A DNA stretch of 64,000 nucleotides. It comes from Poriferisodalis sp026713105. Its GTDB lineage: Bacteria > Actinomycetota > Acidimicrobiia > Acidimicrobiales > Poriferisodalaceae. The stretch is from the NCBI GenBank assembly GCA_965115995.1, contig OZ220472.1:1922001-1986000 (forward strand). The letters run 5' to 3'. The notes under the pieces were generated by a model. The model was given only the letters and a program-made list of their open reading frames with translations. It was not told the DNA's origin and ran no database searches. Position 1 is the first letter of the stretch, and every line of letters begins with the position of its first letter. Shown here in pieces: positions 18,588 to 26,887 of this stretch. A program made the translations under genes and the position numbers.

Positions 18588-19355
18588 ATGTCTGCCGATG
18601 CCCCGTCCAACGCCGATCTGACCGCTCCGCGTTTCGATGCGCTCATGGACGTCGTGCGGCTGCGTCGCTCAGTACGCAGCTTCGAGCCGCCGCCCGAGCC
18701 GCTGCCGGTCGAGGTGCTGCGAGGCATCTGCGAGGCCGGCCGCTGGGCGCCGTCGGGAGCGAACACACAGCCATGGCACTTCGTCGTCGCCGCTGAGCGT
18801 GGCGACGTGCTCGCCGTCTCCGATGTGTTCGTTCGCCAAGCCGACCGGCTGGTCGAGCACTGCCGGGGCTTCCCGCACGTTCACAAGAAGCACTGGCTGC
18901 ACAATTCGCTCGCGATCGTGCTGGTCTTCTGCGATCCCCGCTGGGTGGATTCGTACCCGGTCAGCGACCATCGCGGCTGGCACGACGAGTACGCCGCCAA
19001 CAACGACAAGATCCTGCTGGCCTCCGTCGGTGCGGCTGCGCAGAACATGCACCTCGCCGCCGCGGCGTACGGTCTCACCACGGCGTGGCTGAGCGGTGGC
19101 GGCGAAGACACAACCGCGTGCGAGCTGCGTGAGCTGCTGGGCGTGCCCGAGCCACTGGTGCCGATAGCGACGATCCCCATCGGCTGGCCGCACCGGCGAG
19201 CCGATTCGCGCTACCGCCACCCGCTCGACGAACTCATCCACTGGGGCCGCTGGGACCCCGAGCGCACACCGGCAGACGATGCCGTGCAGACCTACGTGAG
19301 CGGGGTCCGCAGGCAGGCCATGTACCGCGGCAGCGAGACGCTCGAAGACTCCTAG
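18588..19355 (+). CDS. Nitroreductase family protein
   Basis: 255 residues. FMN-dependent oxidoreductase fold: RRSVRSFEPPP near residue 25 and APSGANTQPWHFVV near 55 are the FMN-binding signatures, and SVGAAAQNMHLAAAAYGLTTAW the core helix. The substrate is unknown; the family includes quinone and flavin reductases, BluB-like enzymes and iodotyrosine deiodinases. The C-terminal 40 residues are unusual and poorly conserved. The stop overlaps the stop of the convergent GPP34 gene in a shared CTAG. Confidence 0.85.
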   Translation: MSADAPSNADLTAPRFDALMDVVRLRRSVRSFEPPPEPLPVEVLRGICEAGRWAPSGANTQPWHFVVAAERGDVLAVSDVFVRQADRLVEHCRGFPHVHKKHWLHNSLAIVLVFCDPRWVDSYPVSDHRGWHDEYAANNDKILLASVGAAAQNMHLAAAAYGLTTAWLSGGGEDTTACELRELLGVPEPLVPIATIPIGWPHRRADSRYRHPLDELIHWGRWDPERTPADDAVQTYVSGVRRQAMYRGSETLEDS

Positions 19356-20008
19356 AGCATGAAGCGGCTGACCGTGGAGCTGGCCAGCCACATCTCGATG
19401 TCGCGGATGGCTTGTGTCATGGCTTGACCGATCAGGTCCAGCTTGCGCACCTGCTCGATGCGTGGCGCCGCTTGTTCCAGTTCGGACTTCGACAGCAGTT
19501 CGCCAAAGATCCCGCACGCATCGGTCAGCGCAATGATGACGACATCTCGCGGGCTGGGGATCTCGTCGCTGAACAGCACGCCCATGATGCGCAGCTTCAC
19601 CTCGCGCTCGGCCTTGCCGTCCACCATCGGGTAGCGGCGCGACCGGAACACCCACAGGTGGCGGTCGTCTTTGCGCTCGAGAATGCCCTTGTCGACCAGG
19701 CGGGCGAATGCCTCCTCGCGGATGCCTTCGGCCCGGGCCGCCACGAACTCCACCCAGTAGCGCGAGTCGCTCTCTGACTGCTGGGCGGAGATGTGGGCCA
19801 GCGTGGGGTCCAGCAGGCCGTCGCCGATCGGTGTCGAGTCGACCAGCATGAGCTTCTCCAGATCGGTATCGATCCGGTTCTCCATCGCCAGATCCATGAG
19901 CACCGAGCCGGCGATCACCCGGTCGAGCGTGCGCTCGGGTACATGGATCAGCTTGCCGTCTTCGTCTCGCAGCAGCAGGAGCAGAATTTCCTCGGCGAAT
20001 CTCAGCAT
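19352..20008 (-). CDS. GPP34 (GOLPH3/Vps74-like) family protein
   Basis: 218 residues from the ATG at 20008; the frame is open to 20068, but the domain starts right at LRFAEEILLLLLRDEDGKL. The pattern LDRVIAGSVLMDLAM, DARIxxD-like and VFRSRRYPMVDG then VKLRIMGVLFSDEIPSPRDVVIIALTD matches the GPP34 family. Eukaryotic members bind phosphatidylinositol-4-phosphate; the bacterial role is not established, so only family membership is claimed. Convergent with the nitroreductase gene. Confidence 0.85.
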   Translation of the reverse strand: MLRFAEEILLLLLRDEDGKLIHVPERTLDRVIAGSVLMDLAMENRIDTDLEKLMLVDSTPIGDGLLDPTLAHISAQQSESDSRYWVEFVAARAEGIREEAFARLVDKGILERKDDRHLWVFRSRRYPMVDGKAEREVKLRIMGVLFSDEIPSPRDVVIIALTDACGIFGELLSKSELEQAAPRIEQVRKLDLIGQAMTQAIRDIEMWLASSTVSRFML

Positions 20009-20149
20009 GGTCCCGGACCAACTCCCGTCATGTCGGCAGCGCAGTGACGCACGAAGCGACCGCGGCATCGCAGCGTAGTTGGCGACGGCGCGATCCGGCT
20101 TTCATCGCGTGGGTCGCCGTCGCACCCGCCGCCGTCGCATCGGTCAGTA

Positions 20150-20938
20150 CTACTCGACAGTCACTTCAACCAATTCGGCATCGGCGAGTCCGAGATCGAA
20201 GGCCGGGCCGACCGGATGCTCGATGGCGATGCGATACGGGCCATCTGGGTGGTAGCGCTCGCAGTCGGCCGAAGGCGTCGGCGCCAAGCACGGCACCATG
20301 TCTGTTGCTGAGACCACCGATCCGCCTGCGGTGACGAAGGTGATCCGCAGCGGCAGCGGCGTATCGCGCATCCAGAACGCGCCCGAGGTGTCGCCCTCGA
20401 AGATGAACACCATCGCTGCGTAGCCGCCGAGCGCTGCGAAGTCGGTCACGCCCATGAGGCCACGTTGCCGTGCTTGGGGTGTGTCAGCGATGATGACCGG
20501 CCAGAGCTGGGTGCCGGCGGGACCGGTCACGCCCAGCACACCTTCGCCGAAGCCCTCAGGCGGCGTCGCGGTCGCCAGAACATCCCGGAAGTAGGCAAGC
20601 GAATCCACGTCGGTTGTGGCTGGCTGCGACACTGCCGACGCGACGGCCTGCGACGACACTTCGTTGCCTTCGGTCGCGGCCGTGGCGCCCGAGACGGCGG
20701 TCTGCGGTGAACCTGCGGCCCGCGACGTCTCAGAGGGCGACTCCAACGTGCCCAAGACGTCATCGCTCACACCGTCGGAGAGCGCGACCGTTGCCACGGT
20801 GCCCAACGAGGGGTCAGCCGCCGCGGTCGTGTCCTTCGGCGGTACGAGGCCCCCGCCGCGCGTGGACTCGTGCACAACGCAACCGCCCAATGCCAACGCC
20901 ACGGCGATCAGCGCCGTCAACCGGCGGAGTTGCTGCAC
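20150..20938 (-). CDS. DUF192 lipoprotein
   Basis: 262 residues from GTG 20938. The start gives a short basic N-terminus and a lipobox (ALALGGC, Cys about residue 20), so it should be exported and lipid-anchored. A low-complexity Thr/Ala/Ser linker follows. The C-terminal DUF192 domain shows TPQARQRGLMGVTDF, GYAAMVFIFEGDTSGAFWMRDT and PLPLRITFV. The function of DUF192 is unknown. It is divergent from the P450-UbiB fusion gene with about 75 bp between starts. Confidence 0.85.
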   Translation of the reverse strand: MQQLRRLTALIAVALALGGCVVHESTRGGGLVPPKDTTAAADPSLGTVATVALSDGVSDDVLGTLESPSETSRAAGSPQTAVSGATAATEGNEVSSQAVASAVSQPATTDVDSLAYFRDVLATATPPEGFGEGVLGVTGPAGTQLWPVIIADTPQARQRGLMGVTDFAALGGYAAMVFIFEGDTSGAFWMRDTPLPLRITFVTAGGSVVSATDMVPCLAPTPSADCERYHPDGPYRIAIEHPVGPAFDLGLADAELVEVTVE

Positions 20939-21011
20939 GGCGTCAGTCTGTCGGGGTCGTTGACTGATGCCGACGCAGCGCGCGGTGGCATTTGCCAGCG
21001 GGCGTGATGAG

Positions 21012-24008
21012 ATGGGGGCCGTGAGCACTGCCGCGGCCACTGCGCCCCAATACCTGCCGACGCGCTCGGTCGACGACGAAGGGGCGGTGCCGTTTGCCGA
21101 CTTCGCCGTCGGCGAGTTCGCCGATCTGGTGACGATGAGCCGGGAACTCAGCCGCACCGGGGACTGGGTCGTGCGAACGCCGTTCGGGTTGTTCGTCCAC
21201 GGCTACGACGAAGCCCGCTCCGTCCTGCGCGATCCGGCGTGGATCTCGGTGCTCGCAGGCGTCGCCATGCTCGACGGCACTGGGTTGGCTGGCACTGGCC
21301 GCCCATCGGTGAACTTCAACGCCTTCATGGCACGAGCGCGTCAAGATTCGCCCGTTAGCGCCAGCGGCGAGGCAATGCGGGCCCGCCCGAACGTGCTGGC
21401 AGTCGAAGGCGACGACCACCGCCGCCTGCGACGGCTGTTCGGTCGTGCGTTCACACCTGCCGCAGCAGACCGGCTGCGTCCGTTCATGGCTGCGCATGCG
21501 ACGACGCTGGTCGATGGTCTGGTGTCGGCGGGCGGCGGCGAAGTCGTCTCGGAACTGTGCGATCCGTATCCGGTGCCGGTCATCTGCCGGCTGCTCGGTG
21601 TGACCGACGACGACTGGGGCCAATTCGGCCGCTGGGCCGAGACGATCTTCGGACTCTTCGACGGCGACGCCGAGGCCGTGGTGGACAGACTTGGCGACAT
21701 CGCGGTCGCCCAAGCCGAGCTGGGCGCGTACGTCGTCGACCTGATCGAGCGTCGGCGCCTCGAACCCGCCGACGACCTGCTGACTGAGCTGATCGGCGTT
21801 TCCGACGAAGGCGACCGGCTGAGCGAAGACGAACTCATCGGCATGGTCGAGGCATTGCTGATTGCAGGCACCGATACCACGCGCAACCAGCTCGGCGCCA
21901 CCTTGGCAGTTCTGGCTGACCGGCCGGAGCACTATGCAGCGTTGCGGGCGGATCCCGACCGCATTCCGGCATATGTGGAGGAATCGCTGCGCTACATCGG
22001 GGCCGTGCGCACCGCGATGCGGGTCGCTACCACCGACGTTGTCGTGAACGATCTGCTGTTCCCGGCTGGCACCGTGGTCATGATCGGCCTGCACGCCGCC
22101 AGCCTGAGCGGGGGATGCCCGGTTCATGCGGCAACGACCAGCGACGACAGCCAAGCAGAGCCCGAGCGGGTCGGCTTCGACCCCTACGAGTTCGATCCTG
22201 CAGTCACCCGCGAGCACCCGCATCTCGCATTCGGCAGCGGCGCACACCACTGTCTCGGCGCATTCCTGGCCCGGGCGGAGCTGGCTGAGGCGCTGCGTGT
22301 CTTCGTCGAGCGCGTCGAGAGCTTCGAGCTGAGCGAACCCGTGCAATGGAAGCCGCTCTCCTTGGGGATCTGGGGTCCCTCGCGCATGCACCTGCGACTG
22401 AACGCCCCACCGCTGGCGGAACGCGTACCGGCGGGGACCTTGCCGCCTGCCAGCACACCAGTCGATCTTGGAACCTCCGCCGAGCGGGACCGCTACCTGG
22501 CTGAGATTGCGCCCTTGCGCCGGGCAATCCACGCCAGCGTCCCTGAGCTGATCGCACGCCCGCGATTCCCTCCGCTGTTTCGACTCGTAACCACTGCAGC
22601 TCGCATCGGCTGGGCCGTCTACGCGGGACGCCTGCTGGACCGGCGGCTCGGTCCCGACGAGCGGCGTGAGCAGACCTATCGACGCCTGCGGCTGGCTGCC
22701 ACCAAGCTCGGCCCTGCCTACATCAAGCTGGCCCAGCTCATCGCGGCGGGCGAGGGCGTATTCCCCGATGCGCTCGTGGCCGAATGCCGGCTGTGCCGCG
22801 ACCAGGTGCCCGCCGAGTCGTGGCCGGCGATCCGTGCGGTCGTCGAGGCTGAACTCGGTCCACTCGACGAGCGCTTCTCGCACTTCGACAGCGAAGCGAC
22901 CGCAGCGGCCTCCATCGCCCAAGTGCACGCCGGTCGTCTTCCCGACGGCACGCGGGTCATGGTCAAAGTGCAGCGGCCGGGCATCCGCGGGCGTGTCGAG
23001 CGCGACCTGGCGGTGCTGGCGTGGATCGCCCCGAAGCTGGTGGGTCGCATACCGATCACTGCACTGGCCAACCCGCCGTCGCTCGTGGAACTGTTCGCCG
23101 AGACGATCACCGAGGAGCTGGACTTCCGGGTCGAAGTGGCGAACCTCTTCGAGGTGGACCGCGCGCTGCGCGCGACGACGGGACGCTGGCAGGTGCCCGA
23201 ACCGGTCCTCGACGCGATCACCGAGCGGGTGATCGTGATGAGCCCTGTCGCCGGACGCCCGCTGAGCGAGCTCCAGCCCACTGATCTTGCCGACGGCGAG
23301 GCGGCGGCCATCTTCCGCCAGATGAACGATGCGCTGCTTCACGGCGCATGCATGACGGGCGTCTTCCACGGCGACTTCCACGCCGGGAACGTCTTCATCG
23401 ACACCGAAGGGACCCCTCCAGGCCAGCCGCCGGTGATCGGCCTGGTCGACTTCGGCATCACCGGCCGGCTCGAGGGACCCAAGCGTGTCGCGTTCCTGCG
23501 TTACGTCGTCGGGCTGCTGACCGGCGACTTGGAGTCGCAGATCTCCGGGATGATCGACCTCGGCGCGTTCGGCCCCGGCAGCAATCCCGAACAGGTCATC
23601 GCAGACCTGCGCCTCGATCGACCCGGTTTCGATCCGCTGGAGCTGAGCGAAGACGAGTTCACTGCAGAATTCCGGGCACTGATCTCGGGGCTGCTGGCAA
23701 ACGGGGCGCGCATCCCCAAAGAGCTGATGCTGTTCATCAAGAACTTTGCCTACCTGTGCTCGGTGACCGGCGAGCTGGAGCCCGACATGGAAGTGCTGGC
23801 CCAATTCGAGCGCATCGCCTCGTCGTTCTTCGCACGCAACGGGGTCCGCATGGCTACCGAGATCGGCTTCTCGCCGTCTCCCGACGCCATCGACAAACGC
23901 GTCATCCGCCAGGCCATGGGAATCTCCCCCCGGCACGAGCGGGTCACGTGGCGGCTGATCCGCGGGCGGCGCGAGAGCCTGAAGTCCCGGGTCGGCAACG
24001 CCGACTGA
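21012..24008 (+). CDS. Cytochrome P450 fused to UbiB/ABC1 (ADCK) atypical kinase
   Basis: 998 residues in one uninterrupted frame. Residues about 20 to 465 are a bacterial P450: LIAGTDTTRNQLG (I-helix oxygen motif), EESLR (ExxR) and the heme loop FGSGAHHCLGAF with Cys414. Residues about 500 to 960 are a UbiB/ABC1 domain: KLGPAYIKLAQLI (the family's KxGQ motif, but KLAQ here), AAASIAQVHAGRL (Ala-rich loop), VMVKVQRPGI (Lys), EELDFRVEV (ExD motif), VFHGDFHAGNVF (residues near 786) and LVDFGITG (DFG Asp813). Both halves keep their catalytic residues. The start is ATG 21012 or GTG 21021, which has a better G-rich site; the choice does not affect either domain. UbiB proteins support quinone or lipid metabolism, so a lipophilic substrate is plausible. 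SDR genes follow. Confidence 0.93.
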   Translation: MGAVSTAAATAPQYLPTRSVDDEGAVPFADFAVGEFADLVTMSRELSRTGDWVVRTPFGLFVHGYDEARSVLRDPAWISVLAGVAMLDGTGLAGTGRPSVNFNAFMARARQDSPVSASGEAMRARPNVLAVEGDDHRRLRRLFGRAFTPAAADRLRPFMAAHATTLVDGLVSAGGGEVVSELCDPYPVPVICRLLGVTDDDWGQFGRWAETIFGLFDGDAEAVVDRLGDIAVAQAELGAYVVDLIERRRLEPADDLLTELIGVSDEGDRLSEDELIGMVEALLIAGTDTTRNQLGATLAVLADRPEHYAALRADPDRIPAYVEESLRYIGAVRTAMRVATTDVVVNDLLFPAGTVVMIGLHAASLSGGCPVHAATTSDDSQAEPERVGFDPYEFDPAVTREHPHLAFGSGAHHCLGAFLARAELAEALRVFVERVESFELSEPVQWKPLSLGIWGPSRMHLRLNAPPLAERVPAGTLPPASTPVDLGTSAERDRYLAEIAPLRRAIHASVPELIARPRFPPLFRLVTTAARIGWAVYAGRLLDRRLGPDERREQTYRRLRLAATKLGPAYIKLAQLIAAGEGVFPDALVAECRLCRDQVPAESWPAIRAVVEAELGPLDERFSHFDSEATAAASIAQVHAGRLPDGTRVMVKVQRPGIRGRVERDLAVLAWIAPKLVGRIPITALANPPSLVELFAETITEELDFRVEVANLFEVDRALRATTGRWQVPEPVLDAITERVIVMSPVAGRPLSELQPTDLADGEAAAIFRQMNDALLHGACMTGVFHGDFHAGNVFIDTEGTPPGQPPVIGLVDFGITGRLEGPKRVAFLRYVVGLLTGDLESQISGMIDLGAFGPGSNPEQVIADLRLDRPGFDPLELSEDEFTAEFRALISGLLANGARIPKELMLFIKNFAYLCSVTGELEPDMEVLAQFERIASSFFARNGVRMATEIGFSPSPDAIDKRVIRQAMGISPRHERVTWRLIRGRRESLKSRVGNAD

Positions 24009-24130
24009 GCAACGCCGTTCCGCCGACCTGTTGTGCTCAGGTAGGGCATGATCTGGACCGCATCGCAGGGAGGGCCTCGATGCGGAGACCCGGCGGGACG
24101 GTCGGTGTCAGCGCGAGAGCGGGAGGAACC

Positions 24131-24985
24131 ATGGCAGCAAGTGGCACAGCGGCGTCAGGCGGTACAGCCGGCCGCATGGCGGGCAAGGTGGCCGTCATCA
24201 CCGGCGGGGCGTCGGGGATCGGGCGGGCCTGCGGGCTCCGTTTCGCTGCCGAGGGCGCGTCGATCGTGGTGGCCGACCTCAACCCCGATCGCGCGGCGAA
24301 CGTCGTCTCCGAGATCAACGAGCTGGGCCGCGATGCGGTGGCGGTGCAGGTGGACACCTCCGATCAGGAACAGAACGACGCCATGGCCGATGCTGCGGTG
24401 GATGCCTTTGGGCGCATCGACGCATGCGTGGCCGCCGCGGGCATCTCCCATTCGGGGTACGTGAGCCGGGAGATCGAGGAGCAGGCCGGACAGGACCGCT
24501 TTGACCGCGGCGACTTGTACTTCATCGACAAGTCGCTCGAATCGTGGCAGCGAGTGCTCGACGTCAACTTGACCGGCGTGATGCTCACCAACCAAGCCGT
24601 CGCTCGCAAGATGAAGGACAACGGCGGCGGGGCCATCGTCAATATCTCCTCGATCGCCGGCACCAATGTGCTCAAGGGCAGCTCCGACTACTGCGTGTCG
24701 AAGGCCGGCGTGTGGATGCTGACACGTTGCGCCGCCCTGGAGCTCAGCCGCTACGGCATCCGCGTCAACGCCGTGGGACCCGGCTACATCCAGACATCCA
24801 TGAGCGGTGCGGTGCTGGGCAACGAACGGTGGGTGCAAGAGCGTGAGCGCGAAACACCGCTGGGACGCCTCGGCGAGCCGAATGACATCGCCAATGCGTG
24901 CCTGTATCTGTGCAGCGACGACGCCAGCTTCGTGACCGGCGAGATCATCTTCCCCGACGGCGGCGTCATGGCCGCGGGGCGCTAG
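24131..24985 (+). CDS. Short-chain dehydrogenase/reductase (first of tandem pair)
   Basis: 284 residues; the ATG at 24131 follows gggaggaacc. Rossmann motif TGGASGIG near residue 25, catalytic NISSIAG serine and YCVSK, C-terminal DDASFVTGEIIFPDGG. The usual NNAG motif reads AAAG (CVAAAGISHS). An extra stretch of about 15 residues (SREIEEQAGQDRFDRGD) sits before the VLDVNLTGVML helix; such inserts occur in some actinobacterial SDRs, including mycofactocin-linked ones, but nothing else supports that here. Substrate unknown. It is about 120 bp after the P450 fusion and the next gene is its paralogue. Confidence 0.9.
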   Translation: MAASGTAASGGTAGRMAGKVAVITGGASGIGRACGLRFAAEGASIVVADLNPDRAANVVSEINELGRDAVAVQVDTSDQEQNDAMADAAVDAFGRIDACVAAAGISHSGYVSREIEEQAGQDRFDRGDLYFIDKSLESWQRVLDVNLTGVMLTNQAVARKMKDNGGGAIVNISSIAGTNVLKGSSDYCVSKAGVWMLTRCAALELSRYGIRVNAVGPGYIQTSMSGAVLGNERWVQERERETPLGRLGEPNDIANACLYLCSDDASFVTGEIIFPDGGVMAAGR

Positions 24986-25044
24986 GCAATCCAGACAGGA
25001 ACATCACGCTGCGAGATCAAGCGCAGCACGAAGGGACGGGGCCA

Positions 25045-25878
25045 ATGGCAGCGAAGAGCGCCGGTCGTATGGACGGCAAGGTTGCGGTAGTCACGGGCGG
25101 AGCATCAGGCATCGGCAGGGAGTGCGCACTGCTCTTCTCCTCCGAAGGAGCCTCGGTGGTCGTGGCGGACCTGAATCCGGATCGGGCCGAAGCCGTGGCG
25201 GCGGAGATCACCAACCTCGGCCGCCAGGCGACCTGGACACAGGTCGACACTGCCGATCAGGAGCAGAACGAGGCGATGGCCGATGCCGCTGTAGCCGCGT
25301 TCGGTCGGCTCGACGCCTGCGTCGCCGCTGCGGGCATCTCCCACGCGAGCTACGTCAGCCGCGAGATCGGAGACCAAGTCGGTCAGGACTTCTACGAGCG
25401 CGGCGACAGGTGGTTGCTGCGCAAGTCGCTGGACTCATGGCAGCGAGTCATCGACGTGAACCTGACGGGCGTCATGCTCACGAATCAGTCCGTAGCGCGC
25501 CGCATGCGCGACAGCGGGGGCGGCGCCATCGTGAACATCTCGTCGGTGGCAGGCCTGATGGCGCTTCCCGCGGGGTCGGACTATTGCGTGTCGAAGGCGG
25601 GCGTCTGGATGCTGACCCGCTGCGCGGCGCTGGAACTCAATCGCTACGGCATCCGGGTGAACGCGGTGGCGCCGGGCTACATCCGCACGTCCATGACTGC
25701 CTCGATGACCGACAGCGACAAGTGGGTGCGCGAGCGCGAGCGGGAGACACCGCTGGGGCGTCTCGGTGAACCCGCCGACATCGCTAACGCTTGCCTGTAC
25801 CTGTGCAGCGACGAGGCCAGCTTCGTGACCGGTGAGATCATCTGCCCCGACGGCGGGCTGGCGGCCGACATCCGTTGA
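25045..25878 (+). CDS. Short-chain dehydrogenase/reductase (second of tandem pair)
   Basis: 277 residues, clearly a duplicate of the preceding SDR, with nearly the same motif set: TGGASGIG, CVAAAGISHA (AAAG in place of NNAG), the pre-helix insert (SREIGDQVGQDFYERGD), NISSVAGL, YCVSK and EASFVTGEIICPDGG. The divergent parts are the N-terminus, the insert and the substrate loop after VAPGYIRTSM, suggesting a different substrate range within one pathway. It is 59 bp downstream of the first copy and 46 bp before the hydroxyacid dehydrogenase gene. Confidence 0.9.
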   Translation: MAAKSAGRMDGKVAVVTGGASGIGRECALLFSSEGASVVVADLNPDRAEAVAAEITNLGRQATWTQVDTADQEQNEAMADAAVAAFGRLDACVAAAGISHASYVSREIGDQVGQDFYERGDRWLLRKSLDSWQRVIDVNLTGVMLTNQSVARRMRDSGGGAIVNISSVAGLMALPAGSDYCVSKAGVWMLTRCAALELNRYGIRVNAVAPGYIRTSMTASMTDSDKWVRERERETPLGRLGEPADIANACLYLCSDEASFVTGEIICPDGGLAADIR

Positions 25879-25924
25879 GGATTCACGACGTGAAGCGCAC
25901 TCGGAGCCGACGGGGGATATCACG

Positions 25925-26845
25925 ATGAGCGTGCTGGTCGCCGTCGAACCCGACTGCTGGCGGCGCCCCGTGCTTGCCGAGGCAGTGGCACGGGGCGGGG
26001 GCACGGTGAGCGCTCCAGATGGGGCATCGGCGCTCGTGTGGGCCGAGCCCACCCAGGCGCACGTGATCGCGGAGATGGTCGACGCCAATCCCGGCATCGA
26101 GTGGGTGCAGCTTCCCTACGCGGGCATCGAACCCGTGGTCGACATCGTGACCGCCCGGCCCGCCATCGAGTGGTACTGCGGCAAGGGCGTGTACGCGGAG
26201 CCCGTCGCCGAACACGCGCTGATGCTGGCGCTGGCCGGCATGCGGGGCATGGCCGCCTATGGCAGAGCGAGGCAGTGGAGCGCGCCCCAGGGCCGGAACC
26301 TGCTCGGCGCCTCGGTGACAATCCTGGGCGGCGGCGGCATCACCGACTCGCTGCTACGCCTGCTTTCACCGTTCGACTGCGAGGTGACGGTGCTGCGCAA
26401 CCGGCCCCAGCCGATGGACGACGCCTCGCGAGTAGTCGGGCCTGAGGCACTCGCGGATGTCTTGGGGGGCACCGACGTGCTGGTGCTGGCGCTGGCGCTC
26501 ACTCCCGATACCGCCGGGATCATCGGCGCTGCCGAACTGGCAGCCCTGCCCGAGCACGCCTGGGTCGTAAACGTGGCCCGGGGCGGCCACATCGTCACCG
26601 ACGATCTGGTGGAAGCGCTGCGGGCCGGCCAGATCGGCGGCGCCGCGCTCGACGTGACCGACCCCGAGCCGCTGCCCGACAGTCATCCGCTGTGGAGCCT
26701 GCCCAACTGCCTCATCACACCCCATATCGGCAACACCCCCGATATGGGTCTGGTGCTGCTGGCTGAGCGAGTGGCCGTCAATGTGGCCCACAAGATTGCC
26801 GGCGAACCACTGATCGGCCCGGTGTATCTGGACCTGGGCTACTGA
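25925..26845 (+). CDS. D-isomer-specific 2-hydroxyacid dehydrogenase family protein
   Basis: 306 residues from ATG 25925 (G-rich site upstream). NAD-binding loop ILGGGGITDSLL, catalytic Arg in NVARGGHI, Glu in VTDPEPLPDSHPLW and His in LITPHIGN, in the order expected for D-2-hydroxyacid dehydrogenases. The substrate (glyoxylate/hydroxypyruvate or other) cannot be read. It probably ends the operon that starts at the P450 fusion or the first SDR. The loop has GGGGIT where many family members have GxGxIG, so cofactor binding may differ slightly. Confidence 0.88.
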   Translation: MSVLVAVEPDCWRRPVLAEAVARGGGTVSAPDGASALVWAEPTQAHVIAEMVDANPGIEWVQLPYAGIEPVVDIVTARPAIEWYCGKGVYAEPVAEHALMLALAGMRGMAAYGRARQWSAPQGRNLLGASVTILGGGGITDSLLRLLSPFDCEVTVLRNRPQPMDDASRVVGPEALADVLGGTDVLVLALALTPDTAGIIGAAELAALPEHAWVVNVARGGHIVTDDLVEALRAGQIGGAALDVTDPEPLPDSHPLWSLPNCLITPHIGNTPDMGLVLLAERVAVNVAHKIAGEPLIGPVYLDLGY

Positions 26846-26887
26846 TCTGCTCAGCAGTTGACGAGACCTGCTGAGACTCGCAGGCCC

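Noticed and set aside
20943..23936. A 997-codon open frame on the minus strand opposite the P450-UbiB gene
   Set aside because: Typical antisense frame of a GC-rich gene: low-complexity, Arg/Gln/His-rich translation with no motifs, while the plus-strand frame has clear P450 and kinase residues.
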